NCBI GenBank assembly: GCA_005656395.1
Contig: SRSI01000038.1
Span: 372,001-436,000, forward strand
Source: Strongyloides papillosus
Lineage: Eukaryota > Nematoda > Chromadorea > Rhabditida > Strongyloididae
Length of the DNA: 64,000 nt
Direction: 5' to 3'
The translations under genes were made by a program, and so were the position numbers. How positions within the stretch are numbered: the stretch's first letter is position 1; each line of letters begins with the position of its first letter. Below the pieces are notes generated by a model. The model saw only the letters and a list, made by a program, of their open reading frames with translations, had not been told where the DNA came from and made no database searches. Positions 11,203-21,011 of this stretch are shown here, piece by piece.

Positions 11203-11357
11203 ATAATTGTAAAATCTAAATTATAAATCGAAAATTTAAATATATTATTATCGTTATGTAAATTACTATACCTATATATTATTGAAAAATAATATTTAGA
11301 GATCTTTTTTCTTCTCTGATAAAAGCCAAAAATTAAATCTTTCTTGTAAAAATTTCT
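11203..11357 (+). repeat. 3' LTR of the Ty3/gypsy element
   Basis: 155 bp direct copy of 6142-6295, from ATAATTGTAAAAT to AAAAATTTCT, with about ten differences. Similarity stops sharply at 11357. Confidence 0.85.
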
Positions 11358-11482
11358 ATAATTTATATATAATAATTTTTCACTTTTTATTGTAATTTAC
11401 TTTTTTATATCTATATTGAAAAGAAATAAGTAGAAAAATTTTTCTCTCTCATAACTTTCTTCAAAATTAACCGATTTTAATA

Positions 11483-11966
11483 TTAGGTTGTTCAATTGAA
11501 AATGTCGCTTTTAAGATCATCAATTTTAAAATTATGATAATTCTCTTATATGTTAACATATCGTTACAAGATATATACCATCTTGTAGAGCAAATCGAGG
11601 ACTATCATTATCATTTTTTTGCATTTTGCTTACAATTATAAGAAAAATTTTGCTACTTTAAAAAAAAGTTGCTTCAAAAATGAATTTCCGAACAATTTAA
11701 TTGTACGAGTTCAAACTTGGGCAAAAGCAGCCAAAACTTTAAGGAAAATTAATGAAGCATTTGGTGAATGATCTACTAACAAACGAATCGTACAACGCTG
11801 ATTCTATAAATTTTGCAATAGATATATAAGCTTTAAAGAAGGAGAGTTTTCGTGGAGTAAGTGTTCTTGAGAACGAAAAATTAAAACGAATGGTGGAGCG
11901 TAATCCAAGAATAACTGTTCGGGAGCTCGCAGGAAAGTTGAATTTCAGTGTTGGAACTGTTTCCAA
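11483..11966 (+). mobile_element. Mariner transposon, 5' fragment with decayed transposase N-terminus
   Basis: It starts with a mariner-like terminus TTAGGTTGTTCAATTG. From about 11680 it encodes in broken frames the helix-turn-helix part of a mariner transposase, including AAKTLRKINEAFGE and, after frameshifts, LENEKLKRMVERNPRITVRE and KLNFSVGTVSNH. The domain binds the terminal repeats and would direct cut-and-paste movement. The copy is cut off at 11966, where the LINE tail begins, and the catalytic half is not seen beyond the LINE. An in-frame TGA follows FGE, where mariners usually have Gly. Confidence 0.8.
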
Positions 11967-11985
11967 CCACTTTTTATTTATTTAT

Positions 11986-12360
11986 TTACGTACTATTCTT
12001 AATAAGTGAGGGTACAATGTTACAAATAAAATCTGTTCTATCTAATTTAACAGAATTGACAAAAAATTTTAATAAGTTATGTTTTTTAATATTATCAAGA
12101 TATCTTTCTCTAGGTCTGCAAACTTTTCTTTTATATCCATAGGGATAATACCACAGTAGGTTCAAGGCTAGAGAGCTGTTATAATGAATGTTATGTAGGA
12201 ACCTACACCTGAGTTTGAAGACGTATTGCTCTAGTGGTTCCACCTTAGCATATGTATAGATTAGAGCTATTGGGATTCTTTCATCACTGGGTATAGTTTC
12301 TTTACTACGAATTTTCTTCGCATCTAATAGTTTACATGAAAATTTGAATTTCCGATCCAA
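11986..12360 (-). pseudogene. C-terminal segment of the LINE reverse-transcriptase ORF
   Basis: This frame continues an earlier reading at 12361-12640 that includes FNYLGREL and, after a TAA, YQTWTLTKNALYEI. Those motifs belong to the region after the RT domain in RTE/Jockey-type LINEs. It is joined to the main ORF only through a frameshift near 12640. No ATG start is expected. It ends just before the A-rich tail. Confidence 0.65.
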
Positions 12361-12620
12361 GCAGGCTATCTCATATAGGGCATTTTTAGTTAAAGTCCAT
12401 GTTTGGTAAGCGTACGTGTAACAGCTTCTAATTGTCGATTAGAATAGAAAGCGTCTTGCTTTCAATGAAACAGTACGTAAAGCGGGACGAATAATACTAA
12501 GTGCTTTATAACCCCTTACTTTTATTTGTCTAATAAAAGGCCTGCATTCTAGGAAGCTTAATTCTCTACCCAAATAGTTGAAAGAAGTACAAGGAGGGAT
12601 TTCAAAAGAATTTTCTATCT

Positions 12621-14600
12621 CTATTTTAAAGCCATATAATTAGATTTATCTAAATTAATATCAAGTCCAACTCTTTCAGAATGATATGTAAAAGCAGATA
12701 ACATTTCCTTGAAACTATCATCGCTATCAGCAATAAGAGTAGTATCATCGGCATATGAAATTCCCACTACTCGTAACCTATTAAAAGCAACTCCAAAATT
12801 AGGTAAGGGATTAAGCGAGTCGTCTAGAAGAGCATTTCTATATATAAATTCCAGAATAACATTGAACAGCATTGGTGATGCGGGACATCCTTGCTTTAGT
12901 CCCCTCCATACCCTGCATTTAATCTTATTACCATATTCTGGGTCAAACATAAGATAATTGCTAGAATATAGACCATCCAGAATTTTAACTAGGTGAAATG
13001 GAACGTTATATGAAGAAATTAAAATCTTAAACAACATTTCCTTATACACTCTATCATAAGCTTTGGAGAAATCTAAAAATCCTAAGATCGTAGGAAGATT
13101 AAATTCGTGCCTCACACTTATAAGATTATCTAGACAACTAATTGCATCAATACAAGATCGCTTTTCCCTAAAACCCATTTGATAAAATTCTATTTGAGGA
13201 TTAACTATATTATTAACTCTACCCATCCAAATTCTAATAAAACTCTTGTAAACATGGGATATAATTGATATTGGACGGTAATTCTTAATACTCTGACGAG
13301 ATCCCTTTTTAAAAACAAGAGCCACTTTAGTTAACCTCCAAGATTTAGGAAATTTCATTGTTTTCCAATACAAGTTGAAAAGAAGAGTGATAAAATCCAG
13401 TATCTTGTCCGATTTAGCCATATATTTCAATAGATAACCATCAATTTCATCTAGGCCAGGTTGTTTATCTTTACCAGAACAGTTGATAGCTTTTAGAACT
13501 TCGTCTTTTAAAATTTCGGGTTCAAAAGATTTGACATTTCTACCAAGCTTCCAGTACTTTCTCATTCTTGATTTCGCTTCTTCAGATAATCCATAATGTT
13601 CACTGTAAAATTTATAGATATCATCCTTTGGTACTGGTACAGCTTGTTTTCTATTGAATAAATTTCTAAACACTTTTTTGACACCTCTGCCTTTTTCCAC
13701 TTTCGCCTTAAGTCTAGTGATTTTTTCCTTTTCCAGATAGTTATTTAATTCTCTCCGTAATAACTTATTCAGAATATTCAATTCTATATTTTTAGTAGAA
13801 AATACTGAGTTATTTAGAGTCAACTCAGCTAATTCAATCTTCAGCTTTCTTCTTTTGCTAAATAATTTCTGAATATCTTCTGGAATTCTTGACATAATAA
13901 CAATTTCATTCGTGACATTCTTAGCAACGTTCTTATAAAATTGAATTAAGATGTCGTATAGCTTATTTACGTTATCATCACCCATAACAAGACTACTTTC
14001 TAGATGATCAGCGACTGTAGTGACAGTATTCATAGTTTGAAATGGATCTTTTTTCTTTTGAATAACCCTAGAGAACTTTACATAAGGTATCCAGCTGATA
14101 CTACATCGTATGGAGGCAATTTTGAGACGGTTGTCAGATAAGGTAGAATTAAATTTTTTAAAAGACACACTTTCCACGTTATCAAATAGTTGCTTTCTAT
14201 TTGTTAAAAAGTAATCCAAGCACTTAAGATGACTTCTTTTAAATGGATTGTTAGAGAAGGCACCAGGTTTAGCCCATGTCCACTGTTTTCCTGGTCTTTT
14301 AGGAAAAAAAGAATCAACAATAACCAATTTATTTTTAATCGCATATTCTATTAATGCAGATCCATTTTCATTTGTCTCCTCATTAAAGCTATATTTGCCT
14401 TTCACGTTTTCGACAATCTCTCTACCCAATGTTGCATTGAAATCTCCTCCAATTATAACAAAACCTGTCTTCAATTTAAGAACATCAAAGTTGGACTGAA
14501 GAACATGATAGAAATCCTCCCTGTCTTTTTCCTGACAAGTTTCATTTGGTGCATATGTACATATCAATCCTAATTTCTTATTCTTAATGTTTATCACCAT
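12621..14600 (-). pseudogene. LINE endonuclease-reverse transcriptase ORF
   Basis: 659 codons. Residues about 1-170 are the second half of the endonuclease, with [23 protein letters not shown] and SDNRLKI. Residues about 350-659 are the reverse transcriptase, with [49 protein letters not shown] and the catalytic SYADD (Y616-D619). The enzyme would nick target DNA and prime cDNA synthesis there. The frame begins seven bases inside the upstream endonuclease frame (14594-14935), so the natural protein is split by a one-base shift. The C-terminal end is also shifted near 12640. The copy is judged non-functional although its RT core is uninterrupted. Confidence 0.85.
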
Positions 14601-14935
14601 ACAGCTACTCGATTGTTGATATGCTTAATCTCAGAGACAGCTTCAATTAATTTATCACCAATGATAATGAAGCCAGTACCACCTGATAAATTGACAGCAG
14701 CTCCTACTGAGATGAGGACTCCTTCATCTTTTTCTGATATAGTTTGGTTGTTCTTTGTTTCATTAATAAACGTTATGTTGATCTTTAGAGACTTGAGATC
14801 TTCTACCAATTTTTGCTTTACTCCCCAAGATTTTAGGCCCCCTCTGGTATCGAGAGTACCCACTTTAACTCTAATAAATTCTTTTTTATTTTTGTTATTA
14901 TTAGTATTGGTACTGCTAATTCTTTTCGTACACAT
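14594..14935 (-). pseudogene. LINE endonuclease N-terminal segment
   Basis: 113 codons from ATG, with IRVKVGTLDTRGG, ITFINETKNN and HINNRVAVW. These correspond to the N-terminal strands of an exonuclease/endonuclease/phosphatase fold, including the ET pair that supplies a metal ligand. The domain continues in another frame from 14600, with a seven-base overlap, which points to a one-base indel rather than a natural boundary. Confidence 0.75.
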
Positions 14936-14951
14936 AATTCAAAAAAGATGA

Positions 14952-16067
14952 CATAAAAAAAAAGATGACAATAAATTTATGCTTTAGATAAGTTAGATAA
15001 TATTCTAGAGATTCAGTAACTTAGGAATCACAGAATTTAGAAATAGCATTTACGGTGACCCGGAAGTTGCTAGACACCACCACAGACAGCTTCAAACGGG
15101 GAAATACACTTTAATATAGGTAATTTATGATTTTCCTTCTAACAATAACAGAGAAAAATACAAAGCACTACTCGCTAGCGAGCAAAAAGATGTATATTGA
15201 TTAATTACGGATATATTATGTTTTCTCTTATTCTAGTGTTAGGCATTTCTAATGTTTTATATATCAAAAGCTTCCACTATATTTAAGGAAAGTTATTTCT
15301 GGAACAAAATAGTGAAAATAAGTGATTGAAAAAGGAGGTTTTTAAAGATAACTTGACTAATTATTGTTCAAAACTTTTGAGACCCATTTTTCCCCTCAAG
15401 TTAAAAAAATTACATCTAATGAATCATTAATTATAAAGACAGACAACCTTGGAAAGAATTATAATGAAGACAAATTTTTTTCTCTTCTTCATTTTAAGTA
15501 TAAACTTGAATGTTTATGATTTTTTATGAAATTTGTATATGATAAAACGTTATGGATGCAGTTGTTTATTTTAATAATTATGCAATATACAAAACTGCTA
15601 AAAAAATGGATTTTAAGCGATAATCGCATTTTTGTAATACCAACAAAATGCATATGTTAGATCATATATCTTGTATATAAAAAAAATAAAATTCACCAGT
15701 CCTAAATGACACGTTTTCTGTTTGTATGTACATACTTGAGAATTTTAATAGCATACCAAAGTTCCAAAAAAGCAAAACATTTACACTTAATAAAATTTAG
15801 TTATTTAAAGTTTATACATTTTTTAACAATAATTGATTGCGATTAAAAATAGTTCCGACCATACAACATCTCTTTTCAAAGAAAATAGAACTGTAAAGAG
15901 GTAATATTTTATTGTATTAATTTTTATATTGTATGTAAAGCATAGATAGGTACTAGTAAGTAGAAATGATTTATCATTAGTAAATAATGTTTTATGATTG
16001 TCTTAAAAATTTTTTTAAAGATAAAAACACAAATGCTGCTTTTGTGGAATATTTTTGGAGGAAAAAA
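14952..16067. other. Gene-free stretch, possible LINE 5' region at its start
   Basis: Positions about 15040-15110 are richer in G+C than their surroundings (GGTGACCCGGAAG and CCACCACAGACAGC) and may be LINE leader. From 15120 on the DNA is AT-rich with no gene or paired repeat that I could support. Confidence 0.3.
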
Positions 16068-16140
16068 TGCCACGAGCCGGGATCGAACCGGCGACATTTA
16101 GATCTTCAGTCTAACGCTCTCCCAACTGAGCTATCATGGC
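16068..16140 (-). tRNA. tRNA-Phe (anticodon GAA)
   Basis: 73-nt tRNA on the minus strand. The acceptor GCCATGA pairs with TCGTGGC and the discriminator is A. The D arm is TAGCTCAGTTGGGAGAGC. The stem TTAGA/TCTAA closes loop CTGAAGA, giving anticodon GAA. The T arm holds GGTTCGATCC. A run of six T follows immediately and is a good RNA polymerase III terminator. Confidence 0.96.
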
Positions 16141-16836
16141 TGTCGGCGGGTGCCCCTTGACAAGCCAAATTAAAACGCGTCAAAACTTTTGAATGGAATT
16201 TAGTTTATATGAATGTTTTTTTAAGAATCTTAACATTTTATGTACATTTTAAGGCTTATTCTCGGAAATGAACTTTATTTTCAATACGATAGCTTAACTC
16301 AGAATGATAATATTCAATTTTTCGATCATTTTGTCTAGATAAATGCAAATAAAAATTCTTGTAAAAGTAAAAATAATATTTTTTTCTAGATGTGGTACAA
16401 TTTATCAAATGTATATTAATACATTTAATGGCATCTTTAATTGTAATACCTATAGTAAAAGACACAATGTTTTAGATAACAAGATTATTTTATGAAAAAT
16501 GACTTCATAAACTTATATATAATACATAAAATATATTTTTAACATTCATTTTACCAAAGAATTCTTCTTACAATAAACATTTTGTTCAAAAGATAAAAAG
16601 TGTATGAAGTGATATTTTTAAGTTTATTCATAAAAATAAAGTTGGTAGTTCACTTTTAACAAAAATCTCTTTAAATTTAATTAAAAAATGTGTTTAAAAC
16701 AAAAATGAATAACTGATAAAGCATATCATACAATTATTATTCTATTAATCACGTAGTTTTTAAGATAAATATAGTAATGATAATATAAATTATAATAAAT
16801 AACCCTTAAAAGTATAAAAAAAATGCTAAAACAATA

Positions 16837-17573
16837 CAGGGTGGGCCAAAAGTCACATCACAGTTCAATAAAACACTTTACAACTTTTTTTGTAGGTGAC
16901 ATATTTTTATGGTATTATACGTATTTTGCAGAGAATTTGTTAAAGAATAGTATATTACAAGATCGTTCTCAAGAATGAACTTAAAAAAAAAGTTTTTTAA
17001 TTTCTTAATATTTTACATTTAAAAAAAAGTATTTCTTAATTTTTTTCAATTTAAACTAATTTTTAAGTTTAAAACATATGGATACAATTCGTAATAAGTT
17101 AATACTTCACACAATTATGTATGGAAAATGATATCTTTTAAATGATCACCATTTAATTTTTTGCAGAAGCTTGTTCATTATAAAACATTAATTATTACTC
17201 TTATTAAATTGTTTTATCTAACTCTTTGAAATGATTTACAACACTTAATATTGCATGTCTTGACGAAGCTTGGGTCACATTGTAATAGGTTTTGAATAAT
17301 TTTTGAGTTGTAACGATTGAACATCTGTTGATGTAGCAATCACGAACTATTTTTGTCCGTTCTTCAGTAGAATATTTTCTTAAAGAGGTAACAAAGGTAA
17401 AAAATATTTAAAATATATGGAAGAAATTAATAATGTATAAACAAAATATTTTATGAAGAAAATTGTTCTGTACAAAATACGTATGATATCATAAAAATAC
17501 GTCAAGAATAAAAAAAGTTATAACAGTTATAAAGTGTTTCATCCAACTGTGATGCATATTTTGGCCCACACTG
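16837..17573 (-). mobile_element. Tc1/mariner-like relic with DUF4817 domain
   Basis: Terminal inverted repeats of about 110 bp start CAGGGTGGGCC (left) and CAGTGTGGGCC (right, reverse complement). A TA precedes the left end; the right flank reads GA. Inside, minus strand 17222-17391 encodes about 56 residues beginning RKYSTEERTKIVRD and including TTQKLFKTYY and ASSRHAIL, the helix-turn-helix pattern called DUF4817, which is found next to arthropod mariner-type transposases. The catalytic part is missing, so this is an internally deleted, non-autonomous copy. Confidence 0.8.
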
Positions 17574-17803
17574 GACATTTTTAAAAGCTTAATTTATATT
17601 GCAAGATGTTATATAATATTTATAAAATAATAGTTTTCTATATGTTTAAAATTGTTCACTAGATTTTCTTCGCCTTTTTTGCAATATGCAATCAAAATTT
17701 AAAAAAATCACACCAAATTTTAAATTTCAGAAGATTGACAATGACATTTTTCATAAATATGCTGGCATAGAAGTATTACTAAGATGCGGAGGTCCTCCGT
17801 GAA

Positions 17804-18744
17804 GGTGGCAAGTCATTTCTTCAATATTTTCTGTCAAAAAGGCAAAACACTATTCCAACCAAAATTATTTTTTATATACGCGACAAAACGTTATTCCAAG
17901 GTAATAATTTATGTTTATATTAATAAAAAAAAGAGTTGATTATTAAATTAATGATAAGTAATTTATGGTAAACAAGAGTTAGAAGTACAATTGATACCAC
18001 TATTTTGTGAATTGTGAAAAATCTGTATTTTCAAATGTATTTTTGATAATTTTATAAAAGTGTATGTGTAAATTATTATAAATTCGAATTAGCTGTTAAT
18101 TTTTTGGTAATATATAGTTACAAACGTATATATATATAATTCATTGATCAGTGGAGATTTTTTTTAATAAGTAGTCTCTTTTGATTTCAGCTATTAAAGT
18201 TTTTATACTCCTTTGTTAATTTATTTGGTAAAAGATTACTGTAAATTTTTGTTGTTCCTAAACATAGACATATTAAAATTATCATAACATTGAACAACAT
18301 AAATAAAGCATATTATTAATTAATACATATTTTTTTAATTTAGTTACCAATTTTTTAATATTGATGCATTCTTCTTAATAAGTCCTTAAGATAATGACAT
18401 TGTTAACTTATATATTTAATTAAATAGACAATAAAAAGATTGTAAGAAATAATAAATCTAATTATTTATCACTTTTATTTAAACGTTAATTGTCATATCA
18501 GTAAATTATTTACTACATTTCTAAAAATTACTTTTCTTATGATCAAATTCCAATAAGCGTATAAAATAAATACTATTTTATTTAATAAGATAGTTACTTT
18601 CACAGGTAAAAAAGTTATTCAACATAATCTAAATTGCTTATTATATGATAGAAATTAATTATTTGTAAATGTTCGCGGCAAAATTTTGGTTGGAATAGTG
18701 TTTTGCCTTTTTGACAGAAAATATTGAAGAAAAGCCTTGCCACC
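17804..18744. mobile_element. Non-autonomous hAT-like element inserted at the edge of tRNA-Trp
   Basis: A 941-bp element with inverted ends of about 70 bp, outermost GGTGGCAAG...CTTGCCACC and sharing the inner block TCTGTCAAAAAGGCAAAACA. It is flanked by the 8-bp direct repeat TCCGTGAA at 17796-17803 and 18745-18752. The right repeat includes the first three bases (GAA) of the tRNA-Trp gene, so the element sits directly against the tRNA and replaced all but five bases of its native upstream flank. No transposase is encoded. The duplication length fits hAT. Confidence 0.85.
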
Positions 18745-18749
18745 TCCGT

Positions 18750-18821
18750 GAATCCGTGGCGCAACGGTAGCGCGTCCGACTCCAGATCGGAAGGCTGCGT
18801 GTTCAAATCACGTCGGGTTCA
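18750..18821 (+). tRNA. tRNA-Trp (anticodon CCA)
   Basis: 72-nt tRNA. The acceptor GAATCCG pairs with CGGGTTC (one G-U) and the discriminator is A. The D arm is TGGCGCAACGGTAGCGC. The stem TCCGA/TCGGA closes loop CTCCAGA, giving anticodon CCA. The T arm is GCGTGTTCAAATCACGT. A T5 run begins four bases downstream. It is intact even though a transposon has been inserted at its first three bases, because the target duplication restored them. Confidence 0.96.
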
Positions 18822-19662
18822 TTATTTTTACTGTTAATGGGAAAATAAGTTATACCTATTTTTGATTATTAAGAAGCTCTATTTTTAACCTAATTAAGTG
18901 CGATAGTAAAAATATTTTTACAAAAACACTTATTTGTATAACTAAAATAAGGGAAATTTTAATATTTAAAAATTTATATTATGCAATAACAATAAATATA
19001 AAAATATTTCCAAAGCAATTTTAAATAAATAGTAAAATATGTTAAAGAAAGTCAAATATTTTTTTATATATCAAACATTCTTTAAGACATGAAATATATA
19101 AACTGATATCAGCGGCAATTATCATATAAAATGAAAGCATATTAGCAAATTATTTATACTAAGTAACCGTATATAACATTGTAAAAGTAAACCTTTTTAT
19201 TTAGTAAAAAATATTTAATATTATTTGTGTTTATTTTATTTCTAAATTTATTCAAAATAGTTCTGCTTTAATTAAAAACAATTTTTGGCAAATTACAGTT
19301 TTATAGAGTAAAATTATGATTACTCAACATTATGTTTCTAAATAGTTGAAAATTTAACGAAATTATTATTACAAATAAACATATTTTACCATACTAATTT
19401 TGTAATTTAATAAGAATAGTTAGAAACCTCATACAATTTATATTTAGTGATATCAGGAAAAACAAATTACGTTATTTTATGTAAGTAGCAAAAAAATCTC
19501 AAAATAGATTTATTTAAGATTTAATATTTTATAAAACATGGGTATAATTATAAAGTTAAACGTTTTATTAGTTATGAAACGACAAAGTCTTTAAAAATAA
19601 AAAGTACTTTTATATTTTAAACTGATTTTTATAAAAAAAATTATTTTGAAAGAAAAGAACAA
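18822..19662. other. Gene-free AT-rich spacer
   Basis: Between tRNA-Trp and tRNA-Thr. No open frame, repeat pair or RNA gene is supported. Confidence 0.3.
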
Positions 19663-19734
19663 TGCCGCATACAGGGTTTGAACCTGTGACCTTCTCTTTA
19701 CGAGAGAGACGCTCTGCCACTGAGCTAAGACGGC
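19663..19734 (-). tRNA. tRNA-Thr (anticodon CGT)
   Basis: 72-nt tRNA on the minus strand. The D arm is TAGCTCAGTGGCAGAGC. The stem TCTCT/AGAGA closes loop CTCGTAA, giving anticodon CGT. The T arm is ACAGGTTCAAACCCTGT. The acceptor GCCGTCT against ATGCGGC has one G-U and one C-U mismatch at the sixth pair, so mild decay cannot be excluded. The discriminator is A. Confidence 0.9.
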
Positions 19735-21003
19735 GAAACCTACCTATTTTATATTTTAACAAAGCAATATTCAAATTTTAACTATCCTTTAAAATTTTCT
19801 TTGTCATTTTTTATATTTATAGTATTCTACAAAGTTATAAAACGTTTTTCAAATTAAATCTATTTGCAAATTTTTTTTAGATGGTATACTTAAAAAAATT
19901 TGAAAAAAAATTTTTTATGTATAATATTTTGGTTTGAAATATATTTACTTTATCTAGAAACATCAAAATAAATAAAAGACACGTATTTTATATAATTAAT
20001 TATAACATAAATTTTATAAAAATAATCACTTAGAATGTAGCCTATTACAACTTTTTAATGTAACTCACTTCTATACTAATTACTTTCTATTTGAGCGTCA
20101 AAAATCTCTTAACACAAGACTCATAATTTACCTACAACTCACACTCAAATTGGAAACACAACATTAAGTAATAGTATTAAATACGATTATAAAGTATTAA
20201 AGTTACAAAAAAACAGTAGTTAGTAACAATGACGATTCAGTAACTAGCATTAATTAAAATGTTCTCGAATTTTTCCAAGCCTTGTATTTTTACTTTAGTA
20301 TATACTGAGGAAAATATATTGTGCGGATGCTTGCGGTTGCAAATTTTTTTATGTTTATGAGTAGATTTTTGCTGTTAATAAAAATTTTGACTTATTTAAA
20401 TTGATATTTTTGCGGATATTTTATTTATAAATAAAAAGTATCTAATGTTACAACGAAATTATAGTGGTTTGCGGTTTCTAGCCACAAAATTTTTTTAAGT
20501 GTACTTATTCACTGAAAAAATTATGTTACATTATAATTAATATTGTTCTTAAGAAAAAACAATGTATGTAATATTAAAAAAAGCATAAATGTTTTTGAAT
20601 AAAAAATTGTATGTTAGCTAAAAAAAATAGGACATGTTACTTGATTTAAAACATACATTTTTTTATCAGGGTTACATAATATGTTTTTACAACATAACAT
20701 TATATATTTTTTTTAAAATTTCAATGATAATTTTATATAAAAATATGTCATGATATTCATAATAAAAAATATATTTATAATACGAAATACAATGAATGAT
20801 TTTTTGAACAACATTTGATTATTTCTAAATAGTTTTGAAAATATAGGTTTTAGAAATTTGGAAATTTAATGGAAATAATAATGAAAAGCAATAATTATTT
20901 AACTAAACAAGTATGATTTATTTAAAATATTATCTTATTATACTCTTTTTATAATCAAAACATTTAAAAGTTTTTTTTTTGTTATGAACAGAGATAAATA
21001 ATG
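19735..21003. other. Gene-free stretch with one possible transposon terminus
   Basis: AT-rich. The only structure noted is a CACTGAAAAAATT motif at 20510, possibly the left end of an old CACTA-like element (see 20510-24196). Positions 20310-20500 contain several GCGG-containing words unlike the surroundings but no gene. Confidence 0.3.
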
Positions 21004-21011
21004 CTTTTAAA

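Larger units (their letters stand above)
6142..11357 (+). mobile_element. Ty3/gypsy-type LTR retrotransposon, nearly intact
   Basis: A 5.2-kb element bounded by short direct repeats of about 155 bp. It has a Gag-Pro-RT-RNase H-integrase coding region (6324-11177) in one frame except for one TAA, and a polypurine tract just before the 3' LTR. The domain order with integrase last is that of Ty3/gypsy (Metaviridae-like) elements. The two LTRs differ at roughly ten positions. No clear target duplication is visible: left flank CATAATAGGAAAAT, right flank ATAATTTATATA. Confidence 0.9.
11967..14951 (-). mobile_element. RTE-like LINE retrotransposon, decayed
   Basis: A minus-strand non-LTR element with an apurinic-type endonuclease followed by a reverse transcriptase and a C-terminal segment. 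It ends in a (TAAA)n-like tail at 11967-11985, directly joined to mariner sequence. The GDFNA and NENG motifs in the endonuclease and the short A-rich microsatellite tail favour an RTE-like clade, though this was not tested by alignment. At least two frameshifts and one internal stop make it inactive. The 5' limit is uncertain and could extend to about 15110. Confidence 0.85.

Noticed and set aside
12709..14951. Plus-strand open frames over the LINE
   Set aside because: They are antisense shadows of the endonuclease and reverse-transcriptase frames.
18615..18806. Minus-strand 63-codon frame crossing tRNA-Trp
   Set aside because: It runs through a transposon end and a tRNA gene; no coding signal.
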